A stretch of 64,000 nucleotides of DNA from RYN-230 sp036497945 (GTDB taxonomy: Bacteria; Actinomycetota; Actinomycetes; Streptosporangiales; Streptosporangiaceae). Below the pieces are notes generated by a model that had not been told where the DNA came from, made no database searches, and saw only the letters and a program-made list of their open reading frames with translations. A program made the translations under genes and the position numbers. Location: positions 21,321-85,320 of the forward strand of contig DASXIN010000141.1 in NCBI GenBank assembly GCA_036497945.1, read 5' to 3'. Below, piece by piece: positions 27,776 to 36,721 of this stretch (positions are counted from its first letter, which is position 1; each line of letters begins with the position of its first letter).

Positions 27776-29983
27776 ATGACAGACAGCGTGGCCGCTCCGC
27801 GGATCCCCTACGGCGCCTGGCCTTCCCCGATCACCGCGGCCGACGTGGCCAAGGGCCAGGTAACCGTTTCCTTCCCCCTGGTCCGCGGGACCGACGTGTG
27901 GTGGCAGGAGGGCCGTCCCGAGGAGGGCGGCCGGGTGACCGTGGTGCACTGCGACGCAGCCGGGAACCGGCGCGCCCTGCTGCCCTCGCCGTGGAACGCC
28001 CGGACCCGGGTGCATGAGTACGGCGGGCGGTCCTACCTGCCCGTTCCGCTGCCAGACCAGGATGGCACGGACGATGACGGCCAGGCCGTCGTGTTCACCA
28101 ACTACGCGGACCAGCGGCTGTACCTGGTGCCGGTCCCGGCGCCCGGGTCAGCCGGGAAACCGGCCCCCGGCCGGGAGCCCGCGATCCCACCGCGCCCGCT
28201 CACCCCGGAATTGCCCGGCGAGGCCGGGCGCGCCGCGCTGCGCTTTGCCGACTTCATCCTTTCCGCCGATGAAAAAGAAGTCTGGTGTGTCCAGGAACGG
28301 CACGAAACCGGAAAAACAAGCCGGGCTATCGTGGCCATTCCGCTGGATGGCAGCGCGGCCGATAATCCAGATGCCATCCGGGAGCTTGTCACCGGCGCTG
28401 ATTTCTTCGCCTTCCCCACGCTGTCGCCGGACGGCAGCAGGCTGGCCTGGATCTGCTGGAATCACCCGCGGATGCCGTGGGATGGCACCGAATTGCGGGT
28501 CGGCCGGATCGCCGACGGCGTCCCCGGCCCCGGGCGGCTGGTCAAGGGCGGCATGCGGGAATCGGTGCTGGCCCCGGTGTGGCGCGACGGGACCAGCCTG
28601 TACGTGGTGTCGGACTGGCCCGGCTGGTGGAACGTGTACCAGGTCGGCTTGCTCGGCGAGCCAGCCCAGGCGCTCTACCCGGCCGAGGAGGAGTTCGCCG
28701 AGCCGTTGTGGCAGCTGGGTGACCGGCCGTTCGCCCGGCTGGGCGACGGGCGGCTCGCCGTGCTGCACGGCCAGGGCGGCATGCGGCTCGGCCTGCTCGA
28801 CCCGGAGACCGGCGAGATGACCGACCCCGAACTGCCGTTCCAGGAGTTCATCTCGGGGCTAGCCGCGGACAGCGAGACGGTGGTCGCGGTGGCCGGCGGC
28901 CCGGCCACGCCGCTGGCCGTGGTCCGGATCAACGTGGCCTCCGGCACGTCCGAGGTGCTGCGCTGGGAGTCCGAGGAAGTGCCCGACGCCGGCTACCTGC
29001 CGGTGCCCAGCCAGGTCAAGCTGGAGGGGCTGTACGGGCGGAGCGTGTACGCGCTGGTCTACCCGCCGACCCATCCGGAGGCGGCCGCCCCGGACGGCGA
29101 GCTGCCGCCCTACGTGGTGTGGGCGCACAGTGGCCCCACGTCACACGCGGTCGGGCTGCTCGACCTGGAAAAGGCCTACTTCACCAGCCGGGGCATCGGG
29201 GTCATCGACGTCAACTACGGCGGGTCCACCGGGTACGGCCGCAATTACCGCGAGCGGCTGCGCATGCAGTGGGGCGTGGTCGACGTGCAGGACGTGGCCT
29301 CGGCCGCGCTGGCCCTGGCCGAGAAGGACGAGGCTGACCCGGCCCGGCTGGCCATCCGCGGCGGCTCGGCGGGCGGCTGGACCGCACTGGCCGCGGTCAC
29401 CACGCTCGCCGCCACGAAGCCGGTGTTCAGCGCGGCAACCTCCTACTGTGGCGTGGCCGATCTGCGTGAGTTCGCGGCCGAGACGCACGACTTCGAGTCG
29501 CACTACCTGGACGGGCTGATCGGCCCGCTGCCCGGGTTCGAGTACGTCTACGCCGAACGCTCCCCGGCGGGCCATGTGACCGAGGCCACCGCCCCGGTTC
29601 TGCTGCTCCAGGGCCTGGATGACCCGATCGTGCCGCCCGCCCAGGCCAGGAGCATCGCCCGTGACCTGGCCGCGCACCGCATCCGGCACGCCTTGCTGAT
29701 GTTCCAGGGCGAATCACACGGGTTCCGCCGGGCGGCCACCATCATCGCCGCGCTGGAGGCCGAACTGTCCTTCTACGGGCAGGTGCTCGGGTTCACCCCG
29801 CCGGGCATCCCGCAGCTGAAGCTGAACGAGCCTGGTGTGCCGGACAACGTCACCGTGCTGCCGGGCGGCTCAGCCGGGGGCGGGGGAGGCGGAACAGCTG
29901 AGGGCAGCGGAGCGGCCGGGGACGGCGGCTCGGCGGGTGCCCAGGGTGGGTCGCCCAGCCCGGCCAACGCGGCGTCCAACTGA
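27776..29983 (+). CDS. S9-family serine peptidase (acylaminoacyl/prolyl-oligopeptidase type)
   Basis: 735 residues. The N-terminal half is a beta-propeller with WD-like repeats (for example TLSPDGSRLAWICWNHP); the C-terminal half is an alpha/beta hydrolase. The catalytic triad is Ser531 in RGGSAGG, Asp616 in QGLDDPIVPP and His648 in GESHGF. No signal peptide is seen, so it is probably cytoplasmic and trims oligopeptides. The last 40 residues are a Gly/Ser/Ala-rich tail, absent from typical members. A patch around 28251-28340 has about half GC, unlike the rest of the gene. It is convergent with rny. Confidence 0.92.
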   Translation: MTDSVAAPRIPYGAWPSPITAADVAKGQVTVSFPLVRGTDVWWQEGRPEEGGRVTVVHCDAAGNRRALLPSPWNARTRVHEYGGRSYLPVPLPDQDGTDDDGQAVVFTNYADQRLYLVPVPAPGSAGKPAPGREPAIPPRPLTPELPGEAGRAALRFADFILSADEKEVWCVQERHETGKTSRAIVAIPLDGSAADNPDAIRELVTGADFFAFPTLSPDGSRLAWICWNHPRMPWDGTELRVGRIADGVPGPGRLVKGGMRESVLAPVWRDGTSLYVVSDWPGWWNVYQVGLLGEPAQALYPAEEEFAEPLWQLGDRPFARLGDGRLAVLHGQGGMRLGLLDPETGEMTDPELPFQEFISGLAADSETVVAVAGGPATPLAVVRINVASGTSEVLRWESEEVPDAGYLPVPSQVKLEGLYGRSVYALVYPPTHPEAAAPDGELPPYVVWAHSGPTSHAVGLLDLEKAYFTSRGIGVIDVNYGGSTGYGRNYRERLRMQWGVVDVQDVASAALALAEKDEADPARLAIRGGSAGGWTALAAVTTLAATKPVFSAATSYCGVADLREFAAETHDFESHYLDGLIGPLPGFEYVYAERSPAGHVTEATAPVLLLQGLDDPIVPPAQARSIARDLAAHRIRHALLMFQGESHGFRRAATIIAALEAELSFYGQVLGFTPPGIPQLKLNEPGVPDNVTVLPGGSAGGGGGGTAEGSGAAGDGGSAGAQGGSPSPANAASN

Positions 29984-29996
29984 CCGGCTGAGCCGG
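29984..29996. terminator. Bidirectional hairpin between the S9 peptidase and rny
   Basis: CCGGCT-G-AGCCGG, a perfect 6-bp stem starting right after the peptidase stop, in the 41-base convergent gap. Confidence 0.4.
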
Positions 29997-30024
29997 CTGG
30001 CTGGGCTGACCGGGCGACGCGGAC

Positions 30025-31644
30025 TCAGCGGGCGAACTCGGTGGCGCGGGACTCGCGGACCACGGTGACCCGGATCTGCCCGGGGTAGGTCAGCTCCTCC
30101 TCGACCTGCTTGGCCACGTCCCGGGCGATCACCTGGGCCTGGATGTCATCCACCCGCTCCGGCTTGACCATGACCCTGATCTCCCGGCCGGCCTGCATGG
30201 CGAACACCTTCTCCACGCCGGGCTGGGCGGTGGCGATCTGCTCCAGCCGCTCCAGCCGCTTGACGTAAGCCTCCAGCGACTCGCGGCGGGCGCCGGGCCG
30301 ACCGCCGCTGATCGCGTCGGCCGCCTGGGTCAGCACCGCCTCGACGGTACGTACCTCGACCTCGTTGTGATGCGCCTCGATGGCGTGCACCACGTCGGCC
30401 GTCTCGCCGTAGCGGCGGGCGATCTCGGCGCCGATCAGCGCGTGGCTGCCCTCCACCTCGTGGGTGAGCGCTTTGCCGATGTCATGCAGCACTGTGCAGC
30501 GCCGCATCAGCCCCGGATCCATGCCCAGCTCACTGGCCATCATGCTGGCGATGTGCGCGGACTCGACCAGGTGACGGAGCACGTTCTGGCCGTACGAGGT
30601 GCGGTAACGCAGCCGGCCCAGCAGGGTGACGAGTTCCGGGTGCATGTCGGTCAGGGACAGCTCGACCAGCGCGTCCTCCCCGGCCCGGACGCAAAGCTGC
30701 TCGACCTCACCCTTGCTCCGCTCGTAGGCTTCCTCGATCCGCTGCGGGTGGATCCGCCCGTCCAGCACCAGCCGTTCCAGGGTGAGCCGCCCGACCTCGC
30801 GGCGGACCGGGTCGAAGCAGGACAGCAGTACGGCCTCGGGGGTGTCGTCGATAATCAGGTTCACCCCGGTGACGGACTCGAAGGCGCGGATGTTCCGCCC
30901 CTCCCGGCCGATGATCCGGCCCTTCATCTCATCGCCGGGCAGATGCAGCACCGAGACCACGGACTCGCTGGTCTGCTCGCTGGCCACCCGCTGGATGGCC
31001 AGCGTGACAATCCGCCGGGCGCGCTGCTCGCCGTCCCGGCGGGCCGCGCTCTCGGTCTCCCGGACCAGCAGCGCCGCCTCACGCTTGGCCTGGTTCTGGA
31101 TGCCGGCCACCAGCTCGGCCTTGGCCTGGTCGGCGGTCAGCCCGGCGGTCTGCTCCAGCACGACGCGACGTTCCTCGTCCAGCCGGTCCAGGTCGGCCCG
31201 GCGCCCGTCCAGGTCCTGGCGGACCTTGTCCAGCCCGGCGGAACGCTCCTCGAGCTTGCCGAACTCGGTGTCCAGCCGGGCTTCCCGCTCGGCCAGCCGG
31301 GCTTCCCGGCGCTCCAGGTCGGCGCGCAGTTCCCGGGCTTCGTCGCGCACCGCGCGCAGTTCCTCGTCCGCGTCCCGGCTGGCCTGGGCTGCCTTGTCGG
31401 CGGCCTGCCCGGCCTCGCGCATGATGGCCGAGGCATCGGTTTCGGCCCGGGTGCGGACCTGGTCCGCTTCCCGGCTGGCGTCCTCGAAGGCGTGCTGTGC
31501 GTCGGCGGTGAGCTGGGCCTGGCCGGTTCCGGCGTCGGTCACAGCCTGGTTCCGGGCCGGGGACCTGCGCAGCACCACCACGAGCGCGAAAACGGCGGCC
31601 AGCAGGCCGATGGCCCCGATCACGAGAGAGATTGTGCTGCTCAT
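30025..31644 (-). CDS. rny: Ribonuclease Y
   Basis: A membrane-anchored endoribonuclease that starts mRNA decay. 539 residues; ATG 31644 is chosen because the single N-terminal helix (SLVIGAIGLLAAVFALVVVL) follows at once. A long charged coiled coil comes next (about residues 45-190), then a KH domain with GRIIGREGRNIRAFESVTG and an HD domain with LHDIGKALTHE, whose His-Asp pair binds metal. It is encoded between recX and miaB, as in other actinobacteria that have it. Confidence 0.95.
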   Translation of the reverse strand: MSSTISLVIGAIGLLAAVFALVVVLRRSPARNQAVTDAGTGQAQLTADAQHAFEDASREADQVRTRAETDASAIMREAGQAADKAAQASRDADEELRAVRDEARELRADLERREARLAEREARLDTEFGKLEERSAGLDKVRQDLDGRRADLDRLDEERRVVLEQTAGLTADQAKAELVAGIQNQAKREAALLVRETESAARRDGEQRARRIVTLAIQRVASEQTSESVVSVLHLPGDEMKGRIIGREGRNIRAFESVTGVNLIIDDTPEAVLLSCFDPVRREVGRLTLERLVLDGRIHPQRIEEAYERSKGEVEQLCVRAGEDALVELSLTDMHPELVTLLGRLRYRTSYGQNVLRHLVESAHIASMMASELGMDPGLMRRCTVLHDIGKALTHEVEGSHALIGAEIARRYGETADVVHAIEAHHNEVEVRTVEAVLTQAADAISGGRPGARRESLEAYVKRLERLEQIATAQPGVEKVFAMQAGREIRVMVKPERVDDIQAQVIARDVAKQVEEELTYPGQIRVTVVRESRATEFAR

Positions 31645-32148
31645 GGCACACCCCAATCCTGCTCGCTGGTCCCCGGCACCTGGGTGTGGTGCCAGGGATA
31701 AACCCTGGAGCGAGGGGTCATGCCCGCCAGTCACCGGCTACCGGGCCGCGCCACCGGGCAGCACACGCTGCCCCGGCAGCTGCCGTCCCGCGGCCAGCTA
31801 GCCGCGCCGCCCAGCGCGCGTCAGCCGCATCGCTCGCGGCCGCACGCGTGCCGGAAGGCACGCCGGACTTTCGTCCCGGCCAGGCTCGCGCCCAGCCGTC
31901 CTGCATGGCCCCCCGGGCCCACCAACGCGGGCCAGGTCAGGCCTATCAGCCAAAGGGCGGGCGTCCCCGCCCTGACCAGCTTCATCCCAAGTCTGTGACC
32001 AGCTCACGCTACTCACAGGTCGTTAACACTCGTTTCGATCCGCATGGCACGGAGTAACACCTCGCTGCCGTGAGGTTAAGCGTAGATAACAGTTTGGGCA
32101 AGTAATCCGTTGCGGTCATCTCAAGTCTTACCCAGAGCAACCACTTCG
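31645..32148. promoter_or_regulatory. 504-base recX/rny spacer
   Basis: No credible gene; small open frames are Pro/Arg/Ala-rich noise. The right half (32010-32148) is AT-richer and holds a hairpin CCTCGC / GTGAGG (about 32057-32071), possibly a terminator after recX. The rny promoter should be in this gap. Confidence 0.4.
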
Positions 32149-32832
32149 TTACCCTGCATCCAGATCCGCGTCCGGTGCTGCCCACGCCGCCTCATCGAGA
32201 TCGACCTCGGCGCCTGCGGCGTCGAGGCCTTCCTGCTCAATGGCCGCGCGGACGATCCGGTAGGCCACCGGGGCCGGGTAGCCCTTCCGGGCCAGCAGGC
32301 CGACCAGCCGCCGGATCCGCACCGGCAGTGGCTTGCCCCGGCTGGCCCGCATGGCCTTGTCCACCAGCTGCCGGGCGGTCGCCAGCTCGTCGGCCGGGTC
32401 CAGGGCGCTGACCGCCGCCTCGATGTCCTGGCCGTCCACCCCGCGCCGTTTAAGCTCCGCGGACAGTGCCCGGCGGGCCAGCCCCCGGCTGTGATGCCGG
32501 GACTCCACCCAGGCCCGGGCGAACGCGGCGTCGTCGATCAGGCCCACGTCGGCCAGCCGGACCAGGACCGCCGTGGCCGCCTCGTCGGGTATGCCGTGGC
32601 GGCGCATGGCATCAGCCAGCTCGGTCCTGGTCCGTGGCCGGCCGGTCAGTAGCCGCAGGCACAGCTGACGGGCGCGCTCCTCCGGATCCGTGGGCTGGGC
32701 CGCGGCCGCCGCTACACCATCCCCGGCGCCGTCGCCGGCCGCGGCGAGAGCGGCCGCCAGCGCGGCCCGGGCCGCCGCCGCACGCTCGCTGGCGGCCGGC
32801 TCGGACTCACCGGGCACCGCCCGGTCAGGCAC
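32149..32832 (-). CDS. recX: Regulatory protein RecX
   Basis: Binds RecA filaments and limits recombination and SOS activity. 227 residues from GTG 32832, overlapping the recA stop by 8 bases, so it is coupled to recA. The N-terminal 45 residues are an Ala-rich extension. The three-helix repeats then appear: RARQLCLRLLTGRPRTRTEL, VGLIDDAAFARAWVESRHH and RGLARRALSAELKRRGV. The C-terminal repeat includes RRLVGLLARKGYPAPVAYRI. Confidence 0.94.
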   Translation of the reverse strand: MPDRAVPGESEPAASERAAAARAALAAALAAAGDGAGDGVAAAAAQPTDPEERARQLCLRLLTGRPRTRTELADAMRRHGIPDEAATAVLVRLADVGLIDDAAFARAWVESRHHSRGLARRALSAELKRRGVDGQDIEAAVSALDPADELATARQLVDKAMRASRGKPLPVRIRRLVGLLARKGYPAPVAYRIVRAAIEQEGLDAAGAEVDLDEAAWAAPDADLDAG

Positions 32833-35311
32833 CGCCGCGTGGGCCGGTGATGTTGGTCACGGACGCCGCGGCGGGGGCCTTCCCGTTCCCGGCCTTGCCC
32901 GCCGGGGGCGCGCCGACTGGGCCAGCGCCTGCCGCCCCGGGGGCCGCAGCGCCATTCTGGGTGGCGTCCGCGTCCAGGCGCGGCCCGATGCCGAGCTTCT
33001 CCTTGATCTTCTTCTCGATCTCGTTGGCCAGGTCCGGGTTGTCCTTCAGGAAGTTCCGGGCGTTCTCCTTGCCCTGCCCGAGCTGGTCGCCCTCGTAGGT
33101 GTACCAGGCGCCGGACTTGCGCACGATCGACTGTTCGACCCCGAGGTCGATGAGCCCGCCTTCCCGGCTAATCCCAAACCCGAACAGGATGTCGCATTCC
33201 GCGACTTTGAATGGCGGGGCGCAATTGTGCACGACCACGTCTTCGGCGACCAGGTTGTGCAGTTCCGCAACCTCTACATCGAACGTGCGGCGACGGCAGG
33301 CGGGCAGGATCTCAGTCACTCGGGAGAACCAGAGCTGGTCCGCCAGGATGTCCTGCAGGAAGGGGTCGTCGAGCCCGTCAGCTAGCCTCTGGACCCGGTC
33401 ACGGCGCAACCGGGAGGCCCCCAGAACCGTTCTCATGCCCCCCTGTGGGTCTCCTGCGCCTGGACCGACCAGCTGGGCCGCCACCTCCGCAGTCACCCCA
33501 AGGCGCGCCAAGTGGCTAAGGATGGGTTCCACCACTTCCTCGCTGAGGTAGATGCGCTGCGATCCCCGATAGCGTCCATCCAGCTCCGCGAGTTTGCGTG
33601 TCAGCACCTGGCCACGCGGTCCCCACATGGGAATCGCCGCAGCGAACGCGGACACGTTCTCCACACCCGAGATCCGAACCTCCCAGGATGGGTGCTTACC
33701 AGAGATCCTGCGTCCCTTGATCAAGCCACCTCGCTGTGCACGTGGGTCACGGCGCTGAACGTTGCTCCCGATGTCCCAGCGGAGAAGCAGCCAGTGGAGC
33801 TGATAGGCGAGTTGCTCCGATGTCGTCGAGAAGCCGACCCGGATGCCGCCGGTCTGCTCACGTGAGACGTAACCGTCAGTCTCAAGGATCCCGAAGATCA
33901 GATTACTGATGGCCTCGGCCGAAACATCGGGTGCAAAGAAAGCTGGAGGGAGTTTCTTGACAGGCGCCAGGTTGCCGTAGATCCCCGCCCACCGGCAGAG
34001 CTCGAGCACTCCGTTCTTCTCGCCTGGCCGGTGCGACAAGGCGATCGTGATCGGCTGACTCGTCGGCTTCACCTCGCAGCCCAGGCTGCCTGCGATTCGC
34101 ACCGCGTCCTGCCGGAGGGCTTCCACGACGTTGGTGAACTGGACCGGTGTCTTGCCGCCTACGTAGCCATCACCGGTGAGATAGCCAAGCAGCCTGGCAT
34201 GATCTGGCGAAATCGGTGCCTGCGAGCCGAACCCCGAGTAAGCGCGCGGCCTAGCCACCCGGTCCCCGCGGGCAAGTTCCCCGGCAGCGCGCCAGCCACG
34301 CTCGGTGAGGATCTTGTGATCAGGCGTTACCCAAAGCTCGGTGCTATTACGGAGCCTGATCCCGATAACATCCTGCTCGCCCTGGTCGAACCATGAGACG
34401 ACTTCGCGTGCCTGCAGGACACCGCTCTTGTCGGTGGCCACCACATGGACTGGAAGTCGCCCGTCCACGACTTCCTCTATCCGGTGGGTGACGCCAGTAA
34501 CAGGATCAAAGACGCGAGTGCCTTCCGCAAGGCACTTATTCTTGACGACTTTAATCCGGGTCCGGCTACCTACTGCCTCGGTTCCGTCTTTAAGCGTTTC
34601 GATCCGACGCACATCCAGCCGCACCGAAGCATAGAATTTAAGCGCCCTCCCACCACTAGTGGTTTCGGGAGAGCCGAACATCACACCTACCTTTTCCCTA
34701 AGCTGATTAATGAAAATGGCGGTGGTTTTAGTTTGATTTAGCGCGCCGGCGAGCTTGCGCAGGGCCTGGGACATCAGCCGGGCCTGCAGGCCGACGTGGC
34801 TGTCCCCCATCTCGCCCTCGATCTCGGCCCGGGGTACCAGCGCGGCCACCGAGTCGATGACGACGACGTCGATGGCCCCGGAGCGGATCAGCATGTCCGC
34901 GATCTCCAGCGCCTGCTCACCGGTGTCCGGCTGGGAGACGAGCAGCGCGTCGGTGTCCACGCCGAGGTTCTTGGAGTACTCCGGGTCCAGCGCGTGCTCG
35001 GCGTCGATGAACGCGGCGATCCCGCCGGCCCGCTGCGCGTTGGCGACAGCCTGAAGGGCGAGGGTGGTCTTGCCGCTTCCTTCTGGTCCGTAGATCTCGA
35101 CCACCCGGCCGCGGGGCAGGCCGCCGATGCCCAGCGCGACGTCCAGCGCGATGGCCCCGGTGGGGATCACTTCCATCGGGGCGCGGCTCTCGTCGCCGAG
35201 CCGCATGATCGAGCCCCGGCCGAACTGCCGCTCGATCTGGGCCAGCGCGGTCTCCAGGGACTTGTCCCTGTCACCCCCGGTCCTGCTGACCATCCTGTCG
35301 CTGCCTGCCAT
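32825..35311 (-). CDS. recA: RecA recombinase with internal intein (precursor)
   Basis: The precursor is 828 residues. Removing the 437-residue intein gives a normal 391-residue RecA. The N-extein (1-259) carries Walker A GPEGSGKT (75-82), FIDAEHALDP, the Walker B region VVVIDSVAALVPRAE and the L2-adjacent FINQLREKVGVMFG. The C-extein begins CAPPFKVAECDILFG. RecA drives strand exchange and LexA cleavage. The last 60 bases or so of N-extein coding sequence at the far end of a roughly 200-base tract have strikingly low GC (see findings). An SOS box lies 157 bases upstream. It is followed by overlapping recX. Confidence 0.97.
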   Translation of the reverse strand: MAGSDRMVSRTGGDRDKSLETALAQIERQFGRGSIMRLGDESRAPMEVIPTGAIALDVALGIGGLPRGRVVEIYGPEGSGKTTLALQAVANAQRAGGIAAFIDAEHALDPEYSKNLGVDTDALLVSQPDTGEQALEIADMLIRSGAIDVVVIDSVAALVPRAEIEGEMGDSHVGLQARLMSQALRKLAGALNQTKTTAIFINQLREKVGVMFGSPETTSGGRALKFYASVRLDVRRIETLKDGTEAVGSRTRIKVVKNKCLAEGTRVFDPVTGVTHRIEEVVDGRLPVHVVATDKSGVLQAREVVSWFDQGEQDVIGIRLRNSTELWVTPDHKILTERGWRAAGELARGDRVARPRAYSGFGSQAPISPDHARLLGYLTGDGYVGGKTPVQFTNVVEALRQDAVRIAGSLGCEVKPTSQPITIALSHRPGEKNGVLELCRWAGIYGNLAPVKKLPPAFFAPDVSAEAISNLIFGILETDGYVSREQTGGIRVGFSTTSEQLAYQLHWLLLRWDIGSNVQRRDPRAQRGGLIKGRRISGKHPSWEVRISGVENVSAFAAAIPMWGPRGQVLTRKLAELDGRYRGSQRIYLSEEVVEPILSHLARLGVTAEVAAQLVGPGAGDPQGGMRTVLGASRLRRDRVQRLADGLDDPFLQDILADQLWFSRVTEILPACRRRTFDVEVAELHNLVAEDVVVHNCAPPFKVAECDILFGFGISREGGLIDLGVEQSIVRKSGAWYTYEGDQLGQGKENARNFLKDNPDLANEIEKKIKEKLGIGPRLDADATQNGAAAPGAAGAGPVGAPPAGKAGNGKAPAAASVTNITGPRGGA
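33224..34534 (-). mobile_element. RecA intein (mini-mobile element with LAGLIDADG homing-endonuclease domain)
   Basis: 437 residues inserted after VVKNK, the same site and type as the Mycobacterium tuberculosis RecA intein. Splicing residues are intact: Cys1 (CLAEGTRVFDPVTG), block B TPDHK, the penultimate His and terminal Asn in VVVHN, then the +1 Cys of the C-extein. Both dodecapeptide blocks are visible: LLGYLTGDGYVGGKT and LIFGILETDGYVSREQTG, each keeping the acidic residue, so the endonuclease may be active. GC is roughly 60 %, against about 70 % in flanking genes, indicating transfer. Its length is almost equal to the 440-residue mycobacterial intein. Confidence 0.95.
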
Positions 35312-35718
35312 GGAAACTCCCGTCCGGGTTCAGGGATGCTTGCTGGTTCTCAGTTGCCGGTCCAGACGCTACTCAGCCGCACCGACAGTCCGCCGCGCTG
35401 GCCACGCACGGACACTTGAGTGGAGCCACGCAGGGATGAGCCACACCACTCAGAGCCTCACCTTAGACGAACAATTGTTCGATCATGAAGCCAACACGCC
35501 GGATCGATGACAAATTCTGCCGACGGCTGAGCACGGCGACGCCGAGGCGGTGCGGCCCGGCGAGAACAGCCTCTGATCAGCCCATTCTCCTCGAACATAT
35601 ATTTGATAAATAACGACTGAGCTGACAGTATCACGCAACAACGGCGGCGGTGGCCGAAGGCCTGACCTGCGACGTGCGGAGCCACCTCCGACGGCCGCGG
35701 CCAGCGCGGAAGATCAGG
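35312..35718. promoter_or_regulatory. recA upstream region
   Basis: 407 bases between recA and the SDR gene, without a credible gene. It contains the SOS box at 35468-35481. A markedly AT-rich patch at 35585-35635 includes a half-matching site (CGAACATATATTTGA) that could be a second, weak LexA site or an upstream promoter element. Confidence 0.5.
35468..35481 (-). promoter_or_regulatory. LexA-binding SOS box of recA
   Basis: CGAACAATTGTTCG, a perfect palindrome matching the Gram-positive/mycobacterial SOS consensus GAAC-N4-GTTC, 157 bases before the recA ATG. It indicates LexA repression and DNA-damage induction of recA-recX. Confidence 0.88.
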
Positions 35719-36615
35719 TCATGAGGTGACTGGCGGGTTCGGGCCGCCGTTCGGGCCGGGCACGGCAGTCTCGCTGAGCAGGTCATCCAGTGATCTCGCC
35801 GGGCGGCCGGTGAGCCGCTGGACCGTGCCGGTGACCTGGGCGGCGTAGCCGTCGGTTCCGGAGCGGCGGTAGTCCTGGTACAGGCCGACGAGCGCGGTCG
35901 CGAACCAGTCAGTCAGGCCGGCCGCGAGCAGCCCCTGACGGACGGCGTCGTCCGGCGCGTCAACATAGCTGATCTGGCGCCCCAGCGCACTGGTGAGCTT
36001 GGCGGCGACATCGCCGTAGGAGAGCGCCTCGGGCCCCGTGACGTCGTACGAAGCGCCGGTGTGCCCAGGCTCGGTGAGCGTCACGGCGGCCACCGCGGCG
36101 ACGTCGCGCGTGTCCACCATGCTGATGCGTGACGGCCCAGCGTCGGCGTAGAAGTTCCCGGCCCCGTCGATGGCGGGGATCGTCGACTGGGGGATGTTCT
36201 GCAGGAAGAGGTTGGGGCGCACGATCACATGGGGCAGCCCGGACTCCTCGAGGTAGCGGTCGCAGGTGGTATGGGCACCGATGAATTCCGCCGGGGGGTT
36301 CCGGTCGGCCCCGAGGATGGAGCTGCGCACCAGCAGCTGCACGTCGGTGCGCCGGGCGGCGTCGATGGCGTTGCGATGCCAGGTGACCGCGTCCTGGTGT
36401 GGGCTGGAGAGCAAGAACACCTTCTCGATCCCCGCCATCGCGGTCACCAGCGAGGCCTCGTCGGCGAGGTCGCCAGTCACCGTCTCGGCCACCGCGGGGA
36501 GACCGCCGGCCGGTTCACCCCCGCGCACCAGAGCCCGCACCTGCTGGCCGCGGGCCAGCAGGTCATCGATCAGCGCGGCTCCGATCTTGCTCCGGCCCCC
36601 GATGACAAGAATCAA
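35719..36615 (-). CDS. NmrA-like NAD(P)-binding SDR-family protein
   Basis: 298 residues from TTG 36615, chosen for the strong GGGGGAGAGG just upstream and because the Rossmann strand LILVIGGRSKIG begins there. A further in-frame TTG lies at 36654. The atypical SDR fold has the dinucleotide motif near the N terminus (GGRSKIGAALI), VTGDLADEASLVTAM and PHVIVRPNLFLQNI. This resembles quinone-oxidoreductase or NmrA-type sensors and reductases. The substrate is unknown. It is divergent from a LysR regulator, the usual sign that the regulator controls it. Confidence 0.87.
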   Translation of the reverse strand: MILVIGGRSKIGAALIDDLLARGQQVRALVRGGEPAGGLPAVAETVTGDLADEASLVTAMAGIEKVFLLSSPHQDAVTWHRNAIDAARRTDVQLLVRSSILGADRNPPAEFIGAHTTCDRYLEESGLPHVIVRPNLFLQNIPQSTIPAIDGAGNFYADAGPSRISMVDTRDVAAVAAVTLTEPGHTGASYDVTGPEALSYGDVAAKLTSALGRQISYVDAPDDAVRQGLLAAGLTDWFATALVGLYQDYRRSGTDGYAAQVTGTVQRLTGRPARSLDDLLSETAVPGPNGGPNPPVTS

Positions 36616-36677
36616 CCCTCTCCCCCTTAGCCGTTGCTCTTGCCTGCACACCAACCCTCCGCCTGGGCGCCGGGCTG

Positions 36678-36697
36678 ATCAAGGGAGAATCCCTGAT
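36678..36697. promoter_or_regulatory. LysR-type operator candidate
   Basis: Interrupted dyad ATC-A-AGGGA-GAA-TCCCT-GAT in the 106-base divergent spacer, followed by direct GATCGG repeats up to the LysR start. The size and place fit a LysR recognition site serving both genes. Confidence 0.5.
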
Positions 36698-36721
36698 CGG
36701 ACCGATTAGGATCGGTAATCG

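Noticed and set aside
35458..35685. 75-codon frame in the recA upstream region
   Set aside because: Covers the SOS box and AT-rich promoter DNA, with no ribosome site or family resemblance.
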